Below, piece after piece: positions 16,865 to 25,898 of a stretch of DNA of 64,000 bases. The notes beneath the pieces were generated by a model. That model searched no databases, had not been told where the DNA came from, and was given only the letters and a program-made list of their open reading frames with translations. The translations under genes were made by a program, and so were the position numbers. This stretch comes from B1 sp964355075. GTDB taxonomy: Bacteria > Bacteroidota > Bacteroidia > UKL13-3. The first letter of the stretch is position 1. Each line of letters begins with the position of its first letter. The stretch is taken from the NCBI GenBank assembly GCA_964355075.1, contig CAYHCF010000013.1, forward strand, positions 1 through 64,000. Reading direction: 5' to 3'.

Positions 16865-19222
16865 ATGTCAGATACCCATAAACAAACACGAACTCCGCTG
16901 ATTTGCGGAATGGATGTGGGCAGTACCACCTGCAAATACGTCCTGGCTACTGAGGATGGAGATATAATATCGCAGTTTTACGACCGGCATAATACCAAAC
17001 AGGCAGAAAAGGTACTTGACTTTTTAGGCCGGCTTGAAAAAGAATTTGGGTTTAAACCTCAGCATGACCGTATATTTTTTACTGGAACCGGTTCAGGGAT
17101 TATCGCACCTTTGGTTGGAGGAAAGATCATACAGGAAGTAGTGGCGGTGGCTGCTGCGGTAGAAAAAATGCACCCAAAAGTTCGCTTTGTAAGTGAAATT
17201 GGCGGAGAAGATATGAAGACCATCTTTTTTAGCGGGGAAGGTGAAACAAAAAATAAACAAGTGTTGATGCAGGCCGCCTGTTCGGGTGGAACAGGAACCT
17301 TTGTAGAAAAAACAGCAAAAAAATTACAGCTTTCACCAGAAGAATTAGGTCAGATGCATTATGAAGGATATACCCTTCACAAGATTAGCAGTAAGTGCGG
17401 AATATTTGCCGAAACCGATGCGAACACCCTTTTAAAAGCAGGCGTGTCGGTGGAGGAAATCATAGCTTCACTTTTTGAAGCGGTGGTCTATCAGAATCTT
17501 GCCACCCTTACCAGGGGAAACACGCCTCTTCCTCAAATCCTTCTTTTGGGTGGACCCAATTTATTTTTCAAAGGACTGCAGGAAGCATGGAGGATTCACC
17601 TGATGAGAATCTGGAAAGAGCGCAATATTGAATTGCCCGAAGGATTATCGCCTGAAGAGTTAATTATTGTACCACCTGAAGCACTTTATTACGGTGCATT
17701 GGGTTGTATTGAAGCAGGTAAGCATGAAATTTCAAAAATTGGAATTTATGAAGGAGCAGGTAAATTAAAATGGTGGATTGAAGAAGGTCAACACATCGAA
17801 AAAAAGAAAACGGGAAAACAAGGCTTATGGAATACCGAGGAAGAACTGCAAAATTTCATGGGTGAATATTCTTCTGAAAATGATCGGAAACCCCATGAGG
17901 AAAAAGCAAATGAAGAAACTTGTTCTACCATAAAAGAATATGAAATTGTAAACGAAGCGCTGATAGAAAAAACCGGCATCGCTTCCATCAATGAAAAGGG
18001 AGAATTAGCCGGTTTGGAGTTTGATTGGGTTCAGCCTGCTATTGGCAATGAGGTTTCTTCCACAAACAAATTGGCGAGAGTAATTATCGGGGCTGATTTT
18101 GGATCCACAACGGCAAAGGCAGTTTGTATTTCTCCCGAAACCCGCGAAATCGTATTTTCCTGTTATGCACTTAGCAGAGGAAACCCGATAGAAGATGCCC
18201 GATTGCTTTTCAGGCAAGTGAAGGCAGCTTTAAATGGTGGGGAAATTCTTGGAATTGGAATTACAGGTTATGGAAAAGATTTACTAAAAAACATTATTGG
18301 TGCCGATTGCGCGGTGGTAGAAACCATAGCACATGCAACAGCAGGTCTGTATTTCTTCCCTGATGCAGATTGCATCTGTGATGTAGGCGGAGTAGACGTA
18401 AAAATAATGATTCTCAAAAATGGAACGGTCTCTGATTTTCGTTTGAACTCACAATGCTCATCCGGAAACGGAGCCTTTTTACAGGGAGTTGCCGAGCGTT
18501 TTAATATCCCACTTGAAACCATTGCTGAGGAAGCGTTCAAGGCAAATTCGATGCCAACACTTTCTATGGGATGCGGCGTGTTTTTACAAAGTGATATTGT
18601 AAATCAGCAGCGCAAAGGCTGGCAGGCACAGGAAATTCTTGCTTCCTTATGTGCCATTCTTCCTTTGAACGTTTGGGTTTATGCAGGGGGATTAAACAAT
18701 CTTCAATCGGTCGGGAAAAAATACATTCTTCAGGGGGGCACGCACAAAAATATTGCTGTTGTAAAAGCTCAGGTCGATTTTATCAAAACGAAAGTGCCGG
18801 ATGCTGAAGTTGTGGTTCATCCCTATTCAGGTGAAGCCGGTGCCATTGGTGCAGCTTTTGTTGCCGCTGACTGGTTCATGGAGGAAGGAGAAAAAACACA
18901 ATTTAAGGGCTTTGATATCATTGAGAAACTCACCTATAAAACCAGCACTTCGCCCGATACGGTTTGTAAATGGTGCTCGGTAAACTGCCAGCGTACTTTT
19001 ATAGATGTGGAGCTGCCGGGAAGCAAGGGGAGGCCCTGGAGCAAAGTTCCGGCACCCGAAGGTTGGGAACGTGTGATTGTAAATAACTCTTGCCCGAAAG
19101 GATTGATTGAAGATGCAAGTGAAGTAAAAGAAGTAAAAACAGAAATAGAAAGAATAAAAAATGAATTTCCAAACATTGCTGACACCGTTCGTGCGGAAGC
19201 GTTCGGCCGAATTGCCGTCTAA
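16865..19222 (+). CDS. duplicated BadF/BcrA-type activase (ATPase)
   Basis: 785 residues with two ASKHA-fold ATPase modules. The first (about 1-300) has GMDVGSTTCKYVL, EIGGEDMKTIFF, ACSGGTGTF and KCGIFAETD. The second (about 400-690) has GADFGSTTAKAVC, DVGGVDVKIMIL, SQCSSGNGAF and GCGVFLQSD. The cysteines in KCGIF and GCGVF are the usual ligands of the [4Fe-4S] cluster at the dimer interface. The protein would deliver low-potential electrons to the dehydratase. A C-terminal cysteine segment (CKWCSVNCQ) follows. It overlaps the next gene by 62 nt. Confidence 0.85.
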   Translation: MSDTHKQTRTPLICGMDVGSTTCKYVLATEDGDIISQFYDRHNTKQAEKVLDFLGRLEKEFGFKPQHDRIFFTGTGSGIIAPLVGGKIIQEVVAVAAAVEKMHPKVRFVSEIGGEDMKTIFFSGEGETKNKQVLMQAACSGGTGTFVEKTAKKLQLSPEELGQMHYEGYTLHKISSKCGIFAETDANTLLKAGVSVEEIIASLFEAVVYQNLATLTRGNTPLPQILLLGGPNLFFKGLQEAWRIHLMRIWKERNIELPEGLSPEELIIVPPEALYYGALGCIEAGKHEISKIGIYEGAGKLKWWIEEGQHIEKKKTGKQGLWNTEEELQNFMGEYSSENDRKPHEEKANEETCSTIKEYEIVNEALIEKTGIASINEKGELAGLEFDWVQPAIGNEVSSTNKLARVIIGADFGSTTAKAVCISPETREIVFSCYALSRGNPIEDARLLFRQVKAALNGGEILGIGITGYGKDLLKNIIGADCAVVETIAHATAGLYFFPDADCICDVGGVDVKIMILKNGTVSDFRLNSQCSSGNGAFLQGVAERFNIPLETIAEEAFKANSMPTLSMGCGVFLQSDIVNQQRKGWQAQEILASLCAILPLNVWVYAGGLNNLQSVGKKYILQGGTHKNIAVVKAQVDFIKTKVPDAEVVVHPYSGEAGAIGAAFVAADWFMEEGEKTQFKGFDIIEKLTYKTSTSPDTVCKWCSVNCQRTFIDVELPGSKGRPWSKVPAPEGWERVIVNNSCPKGLIEDASEVKEVKTEIERIKNEFPNIADTVRAEAFGRIAV

Positions 19223-20375
19223 AGACCGATCCCGCATTCGTGTGGGCGTTCCCAAAGTTTTAAATATCTGGAACACCAGCCAGTTTTGGATTGGCTTTTT
19301 GACCGGTATCGGTATCCGGCATACCAATATAGTGTTCAGTTCAAACACCTCAGAAGAGCAGGCACGTGAATTCGGGAAGGGTAGAGGCACGGTTGATTGC
19401 TGCTATCCGGTTAAAGCCATGAGTGGTCATTATGGAGAACTGGTATTCGGACAAAAGAAGAAAATCAATGTGCTTCTAAGCCCCTTGATTTACTCATTGC
19501 CCTCCGTTCTGAACGGTCATGTGGCTGCCTCAAATACCTGTACGCGGGTGATGGCAGGTGCCGAAAATATCAAATCGGGATTTATGAAGGAACAGGATGT
19601 ATTTGAAGAAAATGAAATCAAATACGCATCGCCTTATGTAACGCTCGACGACCGTGAAATTGTTCCGCAGCAGATGTATAATGGACTTAAAGATATATTT
19701 GACCTGGGCTATGAAGAAACAGTGACAGCGGTAAAAATGGGATTTAAAGCCTTAGATGAATTTAATACCCGATTACAGAAACAAAGTTTAGACATACTGA
19801 AACAATGTGCAAAGGATAATAAACCTTGTGTACTGGTGCTTGCCCGTCCGTACCACATGGATACCGGCATTGGTCATGAGATTGAAACCGATTTACAGGC
19901 CTATGGTTATCCCGTAATCTGGATGCAGTATTTCCCGATTGATGAGGAGCTTTTAAATTGGGTATTTGAAGATGATTTGAAAGCAGGACTTATTAAAACG
20001 CCGTTTGATATATCTGATGTTTGGCCGTCGTCGTACAGCAGCAATACCAATGAGATTATGTGGGCGGCAAAAATTGCAGCGAGATTGCCCTGGATCACCT
20101 GTGTAATCCGTTTGTCGAGTTACGAATGCGGGATGGATCAGCCAACCTTCACGCCCACACAAAAGATCATTGAAAACTCCGGAACTTTATTTTTCCGCTT
20201 TGGCGATCTGGATTCAACCAAACCTTCAGGTAGTGTTCGCATCAGGGTAGAAACGATTGTACATTATGTAAAAAAGAACTCCGACAGTATCATAGAAAAG
20301 AAATTGAAAAGAATGAAAACGGAAGGACCACTTGTAAAAGCAAATGATGTTCTGGTAAAATCTCTGGTTGCCTGA
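19161..20375 (+). CDS. DUF2229/acyl-CoA dehydratase activase-related protein
   Basis: 404 residues. The start region (SRIRVGVPKVLNIWNTSQFW) is the conserved DUF2229 opening RIG(I/V)P(R/K)VLN. GTVDCCYPVKAMSGHYGEL and SYECGMDQPTFTPTQKI carry conserved cysteines. In fused homologues this module follows the activase directly. Here it is a separate frame (+1 relative to the activase), overlapping by 62 nt, so the two are coupled or were split by a frameshift. Either reading leaves all domains intact. Confidence 0.8.
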   Translation: MNFQTLLTPFVRKRSAELPSKDRSRIRVGVPKVLNIWNTSQFWIGFLTGIGIRHTNIVFSSNTSEEQAREFGKGRGTVDCCYPVKAMSGHYGELVFGQKKKINVLLSPLIYSLPSVLNGHVAASNTCTRVMAGAENIKSGFMKEQDVFEENEIKYASPYVTLDDREIVPQQMYNGLKDIFDLGYEETVTAVKMGFKALDEFNTRLQKQSLDILKQCAKDNKPCVLVLARPYHMDTGIGHEIETDLQAYGYPVIWMQYFPIDEELLNWVFEDDLKAGLIKTPFDISDVWPSSYSSNTNEIMWAAKIAARLPWITCVIRLSSYECGMDQPTFTPTQKIIENSGTLFFRFGDLDSTKPSGSVRIRVETIVHYVKKNSDSIIEKKLKRMKTEGPLVKANDVLVKSLVA

Positions 20376-20433
20376 AAAATGGCTCAAAGGGAATCTAATA
20401 GGGTATATATTTCAAAAAATAAATCACATTTCC

Positions 20434-20463
20434 CTTGTTTTCAAGATATTATCTATATCTTTG
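20434..20463 (+). promoter_or_regulatory. promoter of the lipoprotein gene
   Basis: CTTG (20434-20437), 18 nt, then TATCTTTG (20456-20463), lies 21 bp before the start codon at 20485. The exact -7 match supports this start over the longer frame from 20368. Confidence 0.5.
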
Positions 20464-20484
20464 ATTGAACAAATTAATCATAAA

Positions 20485-21441
20485 ATGAAAACTTTGAAAG
20501 TCATTTTCGGCCTGTGCTGCCTGTCTATCTTTTTCTTTTTTTCTAATTGTAAGAGTAAAAGTAAGGAACTGCAATTAGATGAAAAAATAAAACAGTTCAA
20601 TGATGATGCCGGCTCTTACAAGGCGGAGTTGGATCAGGCCGACAATGATATAAACTCGGTTTTTGACAATACCAGCTTGGGGAAAAAAGGCGGAGGTTGG
20701 CAAGGTAGCCCATTATGCGGAGTTACTATTGACACAACACAGATAAAAAGCAAAACGATTACGCTAAATTTCGACGGCGTTACTCCCTGCTTTAGTCCAT
20801 CACGCACCCGTTCGGGTCAGATAAAAATTCAACTCACCAAAGGAAACAGGTGGGGAGATGTAGGTTCAGAACTAACCGAAACCTTTATCAATTATAAAGT
20901 TACCCGCTTATATGATTCCAAATCAATTGAATTAAATGGCGTGAAGACTTTCACCAATGTAAATGGCAATGACTGGATTGGATTTTTATTGGGAATAAAA
21001 GTATTGAAATACAAAGAACGTGCACTGGGAATAGCTGTAAAATATAGCAATAACCTTAGCGCTACCTGGAACAGTACGCGAAATATTGAATGGAAATTTA
21101 TCGGGAAAACGGTTAACCCTTCCATTCCTTATGACCATATTCAGTTTACCGGTCATGGTGATACAGCCGTACAAAGCTTTAGCAATGTAGATTCATGGGG
21201 TATCAACCGGTATGGAAAGAATTTTATTACTTATTACAACCAATCGCTTGTATCCAATAACTATTGTGGTTTAGGCAGGTTTACCTCCGGTGAATTTGTA
21301 CACAATGTGGATAATGCAAACTTTATTTTTACACTGGGTTTAGATCAGAGTGGGAAACCAACACCTTATGCCTGTGCTTATGGTTTTAAAGTTACGTGGA
21401 GTGCCAATGGTTCAAATGGGTCGGTAATATTATCTTACTAA
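20485..21441 (+). CDS. putative lipoprotein of unknown function
   Basis: 318 residues from the ATG at 20485, chosen because the signal peptide (MKTLKVIFGLCCLSIFFFFS) and the lipidation cysteine (SNC) start there. The earlier part of the frame has no signal character and overlaps the preceding gene. The mature part is beta-rich (many T, S, N and aromatic residues), without a domain I recognise. It is probably anchored in the outer membrane. It ends 2 bp from the convergent DUF1566 lipoprotein gene. Confidence 0.65.
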   Translation: MKTLKVIFGLCCLSIFFFFSNCKSKSKELQLDEKIKQFNDDAGSYKAELDQADNDINSVFDNTSLGKKGGGWQGSPLCGVTIDTTQIKSKTITLNFDGVTPCFSPSRTRSGQIKIQLTKGNRWGDVGSELTETFINYKVTRLYDSKSIELNGVKTFTNVNGNDWIGFLLGIKVLKYKERALGIAVKYSNNLSATWNSTRNIEWKFIGKTVNPSIPYDHIQFTGHGDTAVQSFSNVDSWGINRYGKNFITYYNQSLVSNNYCGLGRFTSGEFVHNVDNANFIFTLGLDQSGKPTPYACAYGFKVTWSANGSNGSVILSY

Positions 21442-21443
21442 GG

Positions 21444-22016
21444 TTAAAAAGTACGTATGGCACGCACATAGCCTGCAAAATCCTTATCGTTGTTGTTTTG
21501 AGCACCGTTATCGAAATCTTGTCGCCATGCGCGGTTGCTGTTGTACTCGCTTGAACTCCAATAAAAGTTGATTGCAAAACCGCCAATCGCTGCTTTATTG
21601 AGGTAAACTTTATTTAACTCATCTTTACTGGGTAAGTACCAATCGGTATGATTATCCTGAGCCAAATCCTGACACAATTTTGCGGCATAGGTGCCAACTC
21701 CCTGGCTGTTCACAATGGTATTTGTGTTTGTATTTCCTGTTCCAAGGGCTATTCCGGTTCCACCAGTTGCGGTGAAGCTGCCGTTATACCATTGCATAGA
21801 TACACTTTGATCGTAAAAAGCAACAATTATCCCATGTTTTTGCCCTTCAACATAACCGGGATCGCCCGGTTGAAAAAAATAAGCAATTTTTCCCCCATCA
21901 TAAGTATCGCCAATTTTTGTTTCTGCCGGAGGAGCTACTGTTTTATCCTTATTACAAGATGAGAAAAACAGGAAACAGGAAGCTAATACAATAAAATAAT
22001 TTCGTAAATTTTTCAT
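21444..22016 (-). CDS. DUF1566-type lipoprotein (paralogue 1 of 4)
   Basis: 190 residues. It has a signal peptide with lipobox-like FFSSC, a short linker, then the compact domain GDTYDGGKIAYFFQPGDPGY ... GTYAAKLCQDL ... DWYLPSKDELNKVYLNKAAIGGF ... YWSSSE ... GYVRAIRTF, the DUF1566/Lcl C-terminal pattern. The domain has a C-type-lectin-like topology; binding targets are unknown. Paralogues follow at 22181-22753 and 22907-23485 on the same strand, and a fourth lies at 53312-54181. Confidence 0.8.
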   Translation of the reverse strand: MKNLRNYFIVLASCFLFFSSCNKDKTVAPPAETKIGDTYDGGKIAYFFQPGDPGYVEGQKHGIIVAFYDQSVSMQWYNGSFTATGGTGIALGTGNTNTNTIVNSQGVGTYAAKLCQDLAQDNHTDWYLPSKDELNKVYLNKAAIGGFAINFYWSSSEYNSNRAWRQDFDNGAQNNNDKDFAGYVRAIRTF

Positions 22017-22180
22017 AAGTAGATTTTTTTTTGGACAAATTTTATAAATAAATAATCAAAAATGCAACTTTTCTATTGGTAACCTTGATAACTGGCTGGG
22101 ATTTGGTTCAGAGGCAGTACGATAAAAACCAATCCGGCTTATACAATTTCAAAAGAACTTAATACTATTTTTTTTTATAT

Positions 22181-22753
22181 TTAAAATGACCGAATAGCGC
22201 GTACACTGGCTATCCCTTCTTTACCATCGTAACTTTGATCCCCATTAGAAAAACTCTGGTTCCATACGTATAGGTTATTGCCTTCGCTTGAACTCCAATA
22301 GTAATCAACAGAAAAACCACCAATCGCCTTTTTATTTAAATACAATTTATTTAATTCATCCTTACTGGGTAAAAACCAATCACCATAAGTATCAATCACT
22401 AAATCCTGACAAATTTTTGCAGCATAATTTCCGGGTCCCTGATTCAGAACAATGGAATCGGTATTCGCAAAACCCGTTCCGATGGCGGTTCCGCTTGCAC
22501 CCGTAGTAGTGATGGTTCCGTTGAACCATTTTATTCCCGTACTTTGGTCGCTGGGGGCAGCTATTAGCCCATGTGTTTGCCCCACAATGTAACCGGGATC
22601 GCCGGGTTGAAGAATATAAGCAAGAATGCCTCCTTTATAGACGCTGCCAATTGGCAAATTTACCGTTGGGGTTTCCGTTTTTTCTTTCTTACAGGAAATG
22701 ACTAATAAGAAACCTGAAATCAATACCATGAAGTAAAAGTGTATATTTCTCAT
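22181..22753 (-). CDS. DUF1566-type lipoprotein (paralogue 2 of 4)
   Basis: 190 residues with the same layout as paralogue 1: a signal peptide with LVISCKK as the lipidation site, then GSVYKGGILAYILQPGDPGY, KICQDLVIDTYGDWFLPSKD and YWSSSE. It keeps the framework but differs in the loop after the N-terminal GG motif and in the last 20 residues. Separated by 164 bp from paralogue 1, suggesting separate transcription or decayed spacers after tandem duplication. Confidence 0.8.
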   Translation of the reverse strand: MRNIHFYFMVLISGFLLVISCKKEKTETPTVNLPIGSVYKGGILAYILQPGDPGYIVGQTHGLIAAPSDQSTGIKWFNGTITTTGASGTAIGTGFANTDSIVLNQGPGNYAAKICQDLVIDTYGDWFLPSKDELNKLYLNKKAIGGFSVDYYWSSSEGNNLYVWNQSFSNGDQSYDGKEGIASVRAIRSF

Positions 22754-22906
22754 CTGTAAATTTTATCGAACAAATATTATAAATAAATTTTCACAAATAC
22801 AAATATTCCCGTGCATTTTTTAAAACTTTTCCCCAATATATAAATAGGTAAAAGCCGGAATGATTACTGTTGTTTAACGATTTCAAAAGAGCCTCGTTTC
22901 CAACCA

Positions 22907-23485
22907 TCAGAAAGACCGGATTGCACGAACATAGAAAGTATTATTTTTAGTGGCTTTTACCTGCGTACCATTTCCGAAGTTCTGTATCCATGCGCTGCCG
23001 TTATTGGAAATATCTTCACTGGAGCTCCAATAGATATTGGTACCAAAGCCGCCAATAGACGCATTATAAACGTAAAGTTTGTATAACTCATCTTTACTGG
23101 GTAAAAACCAATCGCTATATTCCCCTAAAACCAGGCTGTCGCACAGTCTTGCCGCATAGCTTCCAACTCCCTGGTTGGCAATAATGGTACTCGTATTTGT
23201 TTTGCCTGATCCAATACCAGTGGCAGTTGCTGCTGTTGTGGTATTGATTCCATTATACCATTTTATACCTGAAACACATTGGTCGCTGGTGGCTGAAATG
23301 AATCCATGTACCTCGCCTGCAACATAGCCCTGGTCGCCGGTTTTTAGAATGTAAGCAACTTTACCACCCTGAAAGTTGTTACCAATTTCCAAAGGAGGTG
23401 GGGGTACCACTTTGGCCTTCTTACAGGAACTAAAAAAAATGAAACTTGAAAATAAAATGCATAATAAAAGGTGTAATTTTTTCAT
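22907..23485 (-). CDS. DUF1566-type lipoprotein (paralogue 3 of 4)
   Basis: 192 residues with signal peptide and lipobox-like FFSSCKK, then GNNFQGGKVAYILKTGDQGY, WFLPSKDELYKLYVYNASIGGF, IYWSSSED and YVRAIRSF. It is the most divergent of the tandem three in the middle (GINTTTAATATGIGSGKTNT). Probably displayed on the cell surface; role unknown. Confidence 0.8.
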   Translation of the reverse strand: MKKLHLLLCILFSSFIFFSSCKKAKVVPPPPLEIGNNFQGGKVAYILKTGDQGYVAGEVHGFISATSDQCVSGIKWYNGINTTTAATATGIGSGKTNTSTIIANQGVGSYAARLCDSLVLGEYSDWFLPSKDELYKLYVYNASIGGFGTNIYWSSSEDISNNGSAWIQNFGNGTQVKATKNNTFYVRAIRSF

Positions 23486-23775
23486 GGGTTAAATTATTTA
23501 TCGAACAAATTTTACAAATAAATTGTAATAATGACAAACAATGATACGCTTATAATCACTAATTACTTGTTTTTCTATGTATTAATTTCTATTAATTTTG
23601 AATGGGTACCTGGCGCACAGGCACTCATTCAGGAGAACCAAAACAAAAAAAGCCTGCGTTGACTTTTCGTTTTTAGGTTCAAAAAACATTTCGGCGCGTA
23701 TGAAAAACAAAAATAACCTGCAGGTTATTTTATTATCTTTTTTTATTTGTAGTACTTTGCCGGAAATTACATCCC

Positions 23776-24318
23776 ATGAAAAAGATACTTCTTTTAGCCG
23801 CTGTTGCATTTTCAATGTTTGGCTACGCCCAGGATATACCTGACATGAAGGGTAAAAGCCTCAGTGAGGTTTGCACCTATTTTGATAAGAACCTCAAAGA
23901 ATATTATAAGGACACCAGCATAAGCGAAAATGCTACCATTATTAAAGCGATCGTTGAAAAAAAGTATTCAAAAGATGGCAAAATAACAAAAGCCAAAGTA
24001 CTCAAGTTGAAATTTAATCCGCTTCAGGAATGTACTTTTTCAAAGATTGAATATGTAACGCTAAGCAATGGGCCAAGCCTAATTGTAAAACCTAAAATGA
24101 CACCTGGAAGCACACTTCAGAAAGCAGGAACAATTGGAATAATTGCAAGTACATTGAGCTTACTTGGAGTGGCAATATTTGCAAGCGGAGTTCAGGGTGA
24201 GCAAGGAAATCGGGCATCGGTTATAGTAGGAGGAACGCTTTCTCTTGTTGGTATCATTTTAAATTTTGCTTCGTGGAATGAGGTGAGAAACGCAGGGGTT
24301 TTAATGAGTAAGAAGTAA
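23776..24318 (+). CDS. exported protein with two C-terminal membrane segments, unknown
   Basis: 180 residues. A signal peptide (MKKILLLAAVAFSMFGYAQ) is followed by a lysine-rich soluble region of about 90 residues, then two hydrophobic segments (about 118-137 and 148-165) joined by a short loop. I do not recognise the family. The layout suggests a small envelope protein. It stands alone, divergent from the DUF1566 cluster. Confidence 0.6.
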   Translation: MKKILLLAAVAFSMFGYAQDIPDMKGKSLSEVCTYFDKNLKEYYKDTSISENATIIKAIVEKKYSKDGKITKAKVLKLKFNPLQECTFSKIEYVTLSNGPSLIVKPKMTPGSTLQKAGTIGIIASTLSLLGVAIFASGVQGEQGNRASVIVGGTLSLVGIILNFASWNEVRNAGVLMSKK

Positions 24319-24746
24319 ATGCGTGAATAATGCAAATGAATATCTGATTCCGGAACTATTAGCGGTCACATGATTTTAAATCTGGTTTTAATGAATTGCA
24401 GAATGCGTCTACGCTTTTGGTTCTAAAAGATTTAATCAATTTATCCTTAAAAATGATATCAAAATTTACTCCCCTATAATAGCATCAACGAATCTGAGAA
24501 TGCTGTTTTAAAACTCTCAAATCAAATCACTTAAACGAAAAGAAATATTATTTGAGGTTGGGATTGGTGCAATGGTAATTGTTATTATTTACGTGTTGGT
24601 TAAAAAAAAGGGGATTCGAAAATATTCTTGATTTATTGGCAAAAGTGCTAAGTTTGTTTGGCTCTAGTGTTGACTAGTTACAAGCAATGCCAGACCTCTA
24701 TCTATATTGACGAAATTTGTTACATTTGCAAATAACTTTAATCATT
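24319..24746. other. gene-poor stretch before the MazF-like pair
   Basis: No intact gene seen. Near 24530-24631 a short open stretch without a start encodes KRKEILFEVGIGAMVIVIIY followed by a basic tail, a single membrane helix with flanking lysines, which may be the end of a lost gene. TACATTTG (24721-24728), 18 bp before the antitoxin start, fits a -7 box. Confidence 0.3.
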
Positions 24747-24977
24747 ATGACCAGACAAATCATTATTGAGCGGACACTTAATGCAATAAATCAACTTCCG
24801 GAAGAGAAGGCAGAAGAGATTTCTGACTTTGCTGACTTTGTTTATAAACGGTATGAAGAAAATACATTAACAAAAGGAATTCAAAAAATTACTACTGAAA
24901 GCAAGGCATTTGAATTTTTGAATAATGAAGAGGAAATTTATTCTATTGCAGACTTAAAAGAAGTTTACAATGGCTAA
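24747..24977 (+). CDS. antitoxin of a MazF-like pair (DUF2281-like)
   Basis: 76 residues from the ATG at 24747, preferred over the upstream in-frame codons because it follows a -7-like TACATTTG by 18 bp. INQLPEEKAEEISDFADFVYKRYEE is the DUF2281-like antitoxin pattern; the rest is acidic and probably disordered until bound to toxin. The last codons overlap the toxin ATG by 8 nt. Confidence 0.78.
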   Translation: MTRQIIIERTLNAINQLPEEKAEEISDFADFVYKRYEENTLTKGIQKITTESKAFEFLNNEEEIYSIADLKEVYNG

Positions 24978-25290
24978 GGGAGACATTGTCCTTATTACTT
25001 TCCCATTCACAGACTTGAGCGGTAGTAAATTAAGGCCCGCAGTTATAATTGCAGAGACAGTGCACGACCTTACTGTTTGTTTTATTACAACGCAAATACA
25101 ATGGCAAGAATCTACGGACTTACAAATTTTGCCAACACCTATCAATGGACTTAAAAAGCCATCGCTAATACGGACAAGTAAAATTGCAACATTGGAGAAA
25201 ACTTTGGCAAAGGGACTTTTGGGACAACTTAGCGCATTTGAGGTTGAAGAGTTAAATATAAAGCTAAGAATAATGTTCCAGATACTTTGA
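24970..25290 (+). CDS. MazF/PemK-family toxin
   Basis: 106 residues. KGDIVLITFPFTDLSGSKLR followed by PAVII is the PemK/MazF opening, and LKKPSLIRTSKIATLEKTL is the second conserved strand-loop segment. Such toxins are sequence-specific mRNA endonucleases. The start overlaps the antitoxin stop by 8 nt, so both are one operon. Length and motifs are complete, so the toxin is probably active. Confidence 0.87.
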   Translation: MAKGDIVLITFPFTDLSGSKLRPAVIIAETVHDLTVCFITTQIQWQESTDLQILPTPINGLKKPSLIRTSKIATLEKTLAKGLLGQLSAFEVEELNIKLRIMFQIL

Positions 25291-25748
25291 CAAAATGCAT
25301 ACGAAGGAATTATGCCAACCATGTTTGTTCCCACAAATTTATAAATATTATATACGATTATGAAAATTCAAATTGCAAAATGCTGTATATGCTTTATTTC
25401 AAACAAGGCATCAATTTGAAAACGATTTTCAGGTATTTGATGAATTGCGGATTATGACTGACTAAGAAATAATACACAGCCAGTGCAACATTCAGGAACC
25501 GGACAAAATATTCAACAAAATAAAGCAGGGTTGAATTTTTCATGTTTCAGATATTAACCTAATTCATCAGGATTGAAAGTGAAGGCACAAAACTAAACCC
25601 CAGAAATAGGATTTAATTATACAGAAAATTGCAAAATGTGTATAAATGCAAAAGCAGCCAGATAGCTGCCTTTAGTATGCTTTGCACCACGCTTTTGCAC
25701 CACTCATTTTATAAACTATTCAAAATCAGTTTATTATGATGCTATGAG
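25291..25748. other. gene-poor stretch beside tRNA-Leu(CAA), with direct repeats
   Basis: No gene recognised. TTTGCACCAC occurs at 25681-25690 and again at 25694-25703, next to the tRNA 3' end. Such tandem short repeats beside a tRNA resemble arm-type binding sites of tyrosine integrases, and no integrase gene remains. A tRNA terminator hairpin lies at 25650-25673. Confidence 0.35.
25650..25673 (-). terminator. terminator after tRNA-Leu(CAA)
   Basis: Read on the minus strand, GCAGC-TATCTG-GCTGC is followed by TTTT. It lies about 75 bp past the tRNA 3' end. Confidence 0.5.
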
Positions 25749-25832
25749 TACCCGGAGCCGGGGTCGAACCGGCACAACCGTGAAGTTACTGGTGTTTGAG
25801 ACCAGCGCGTCTACCAATTCCGCCATCCGGGC
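25749..25832 (-). tRNA. tRNA-Leu (anticodon CAA)
   Basis: 84 nt on the minus strand. Acceptor arms GCCCGGA/TCCGGGT with discriminator A, D-arm with AATTGGTAGACGCG, anticodon stem CTGGT/ACCAG around loop CTCAAAC (anticodon CAA), a long variable arm typical of leucine tRNA, and the T-loop GGTTCGACC. CCA is not encoded. Confidence 0.95.
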
Positions 25833-25844
25833 ATAATCGGGTGG

Positions 25845-25875
25845 CAAAGATAAAATTTAAGAGCGGGGTTGCAAA
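25845..25875 (-). promoter_or_regulatory. promoter of tRNA-Leu(CAA)
   Basis: On the minus strand, TTTG (25875-25872), 19 nt, TATCTTTG (25852-25845) is an exact consensus promoter 12 bp before the tRNA. Confidence 0.6.
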
Positions 25876-25898
25876 TAAATATTTTTAATTTTTTATAT

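Noticed and set aside
18827..19390. 187-codon minus-strand frame in the activase/DUF2229 region
   Set aside because: Antisense shadow of two well-supported genes.
23582..23843. frames overlapping the start of the exported protein at 23776
   Set aside because: They lack signal or domain features and conflict with the well-supported gene.
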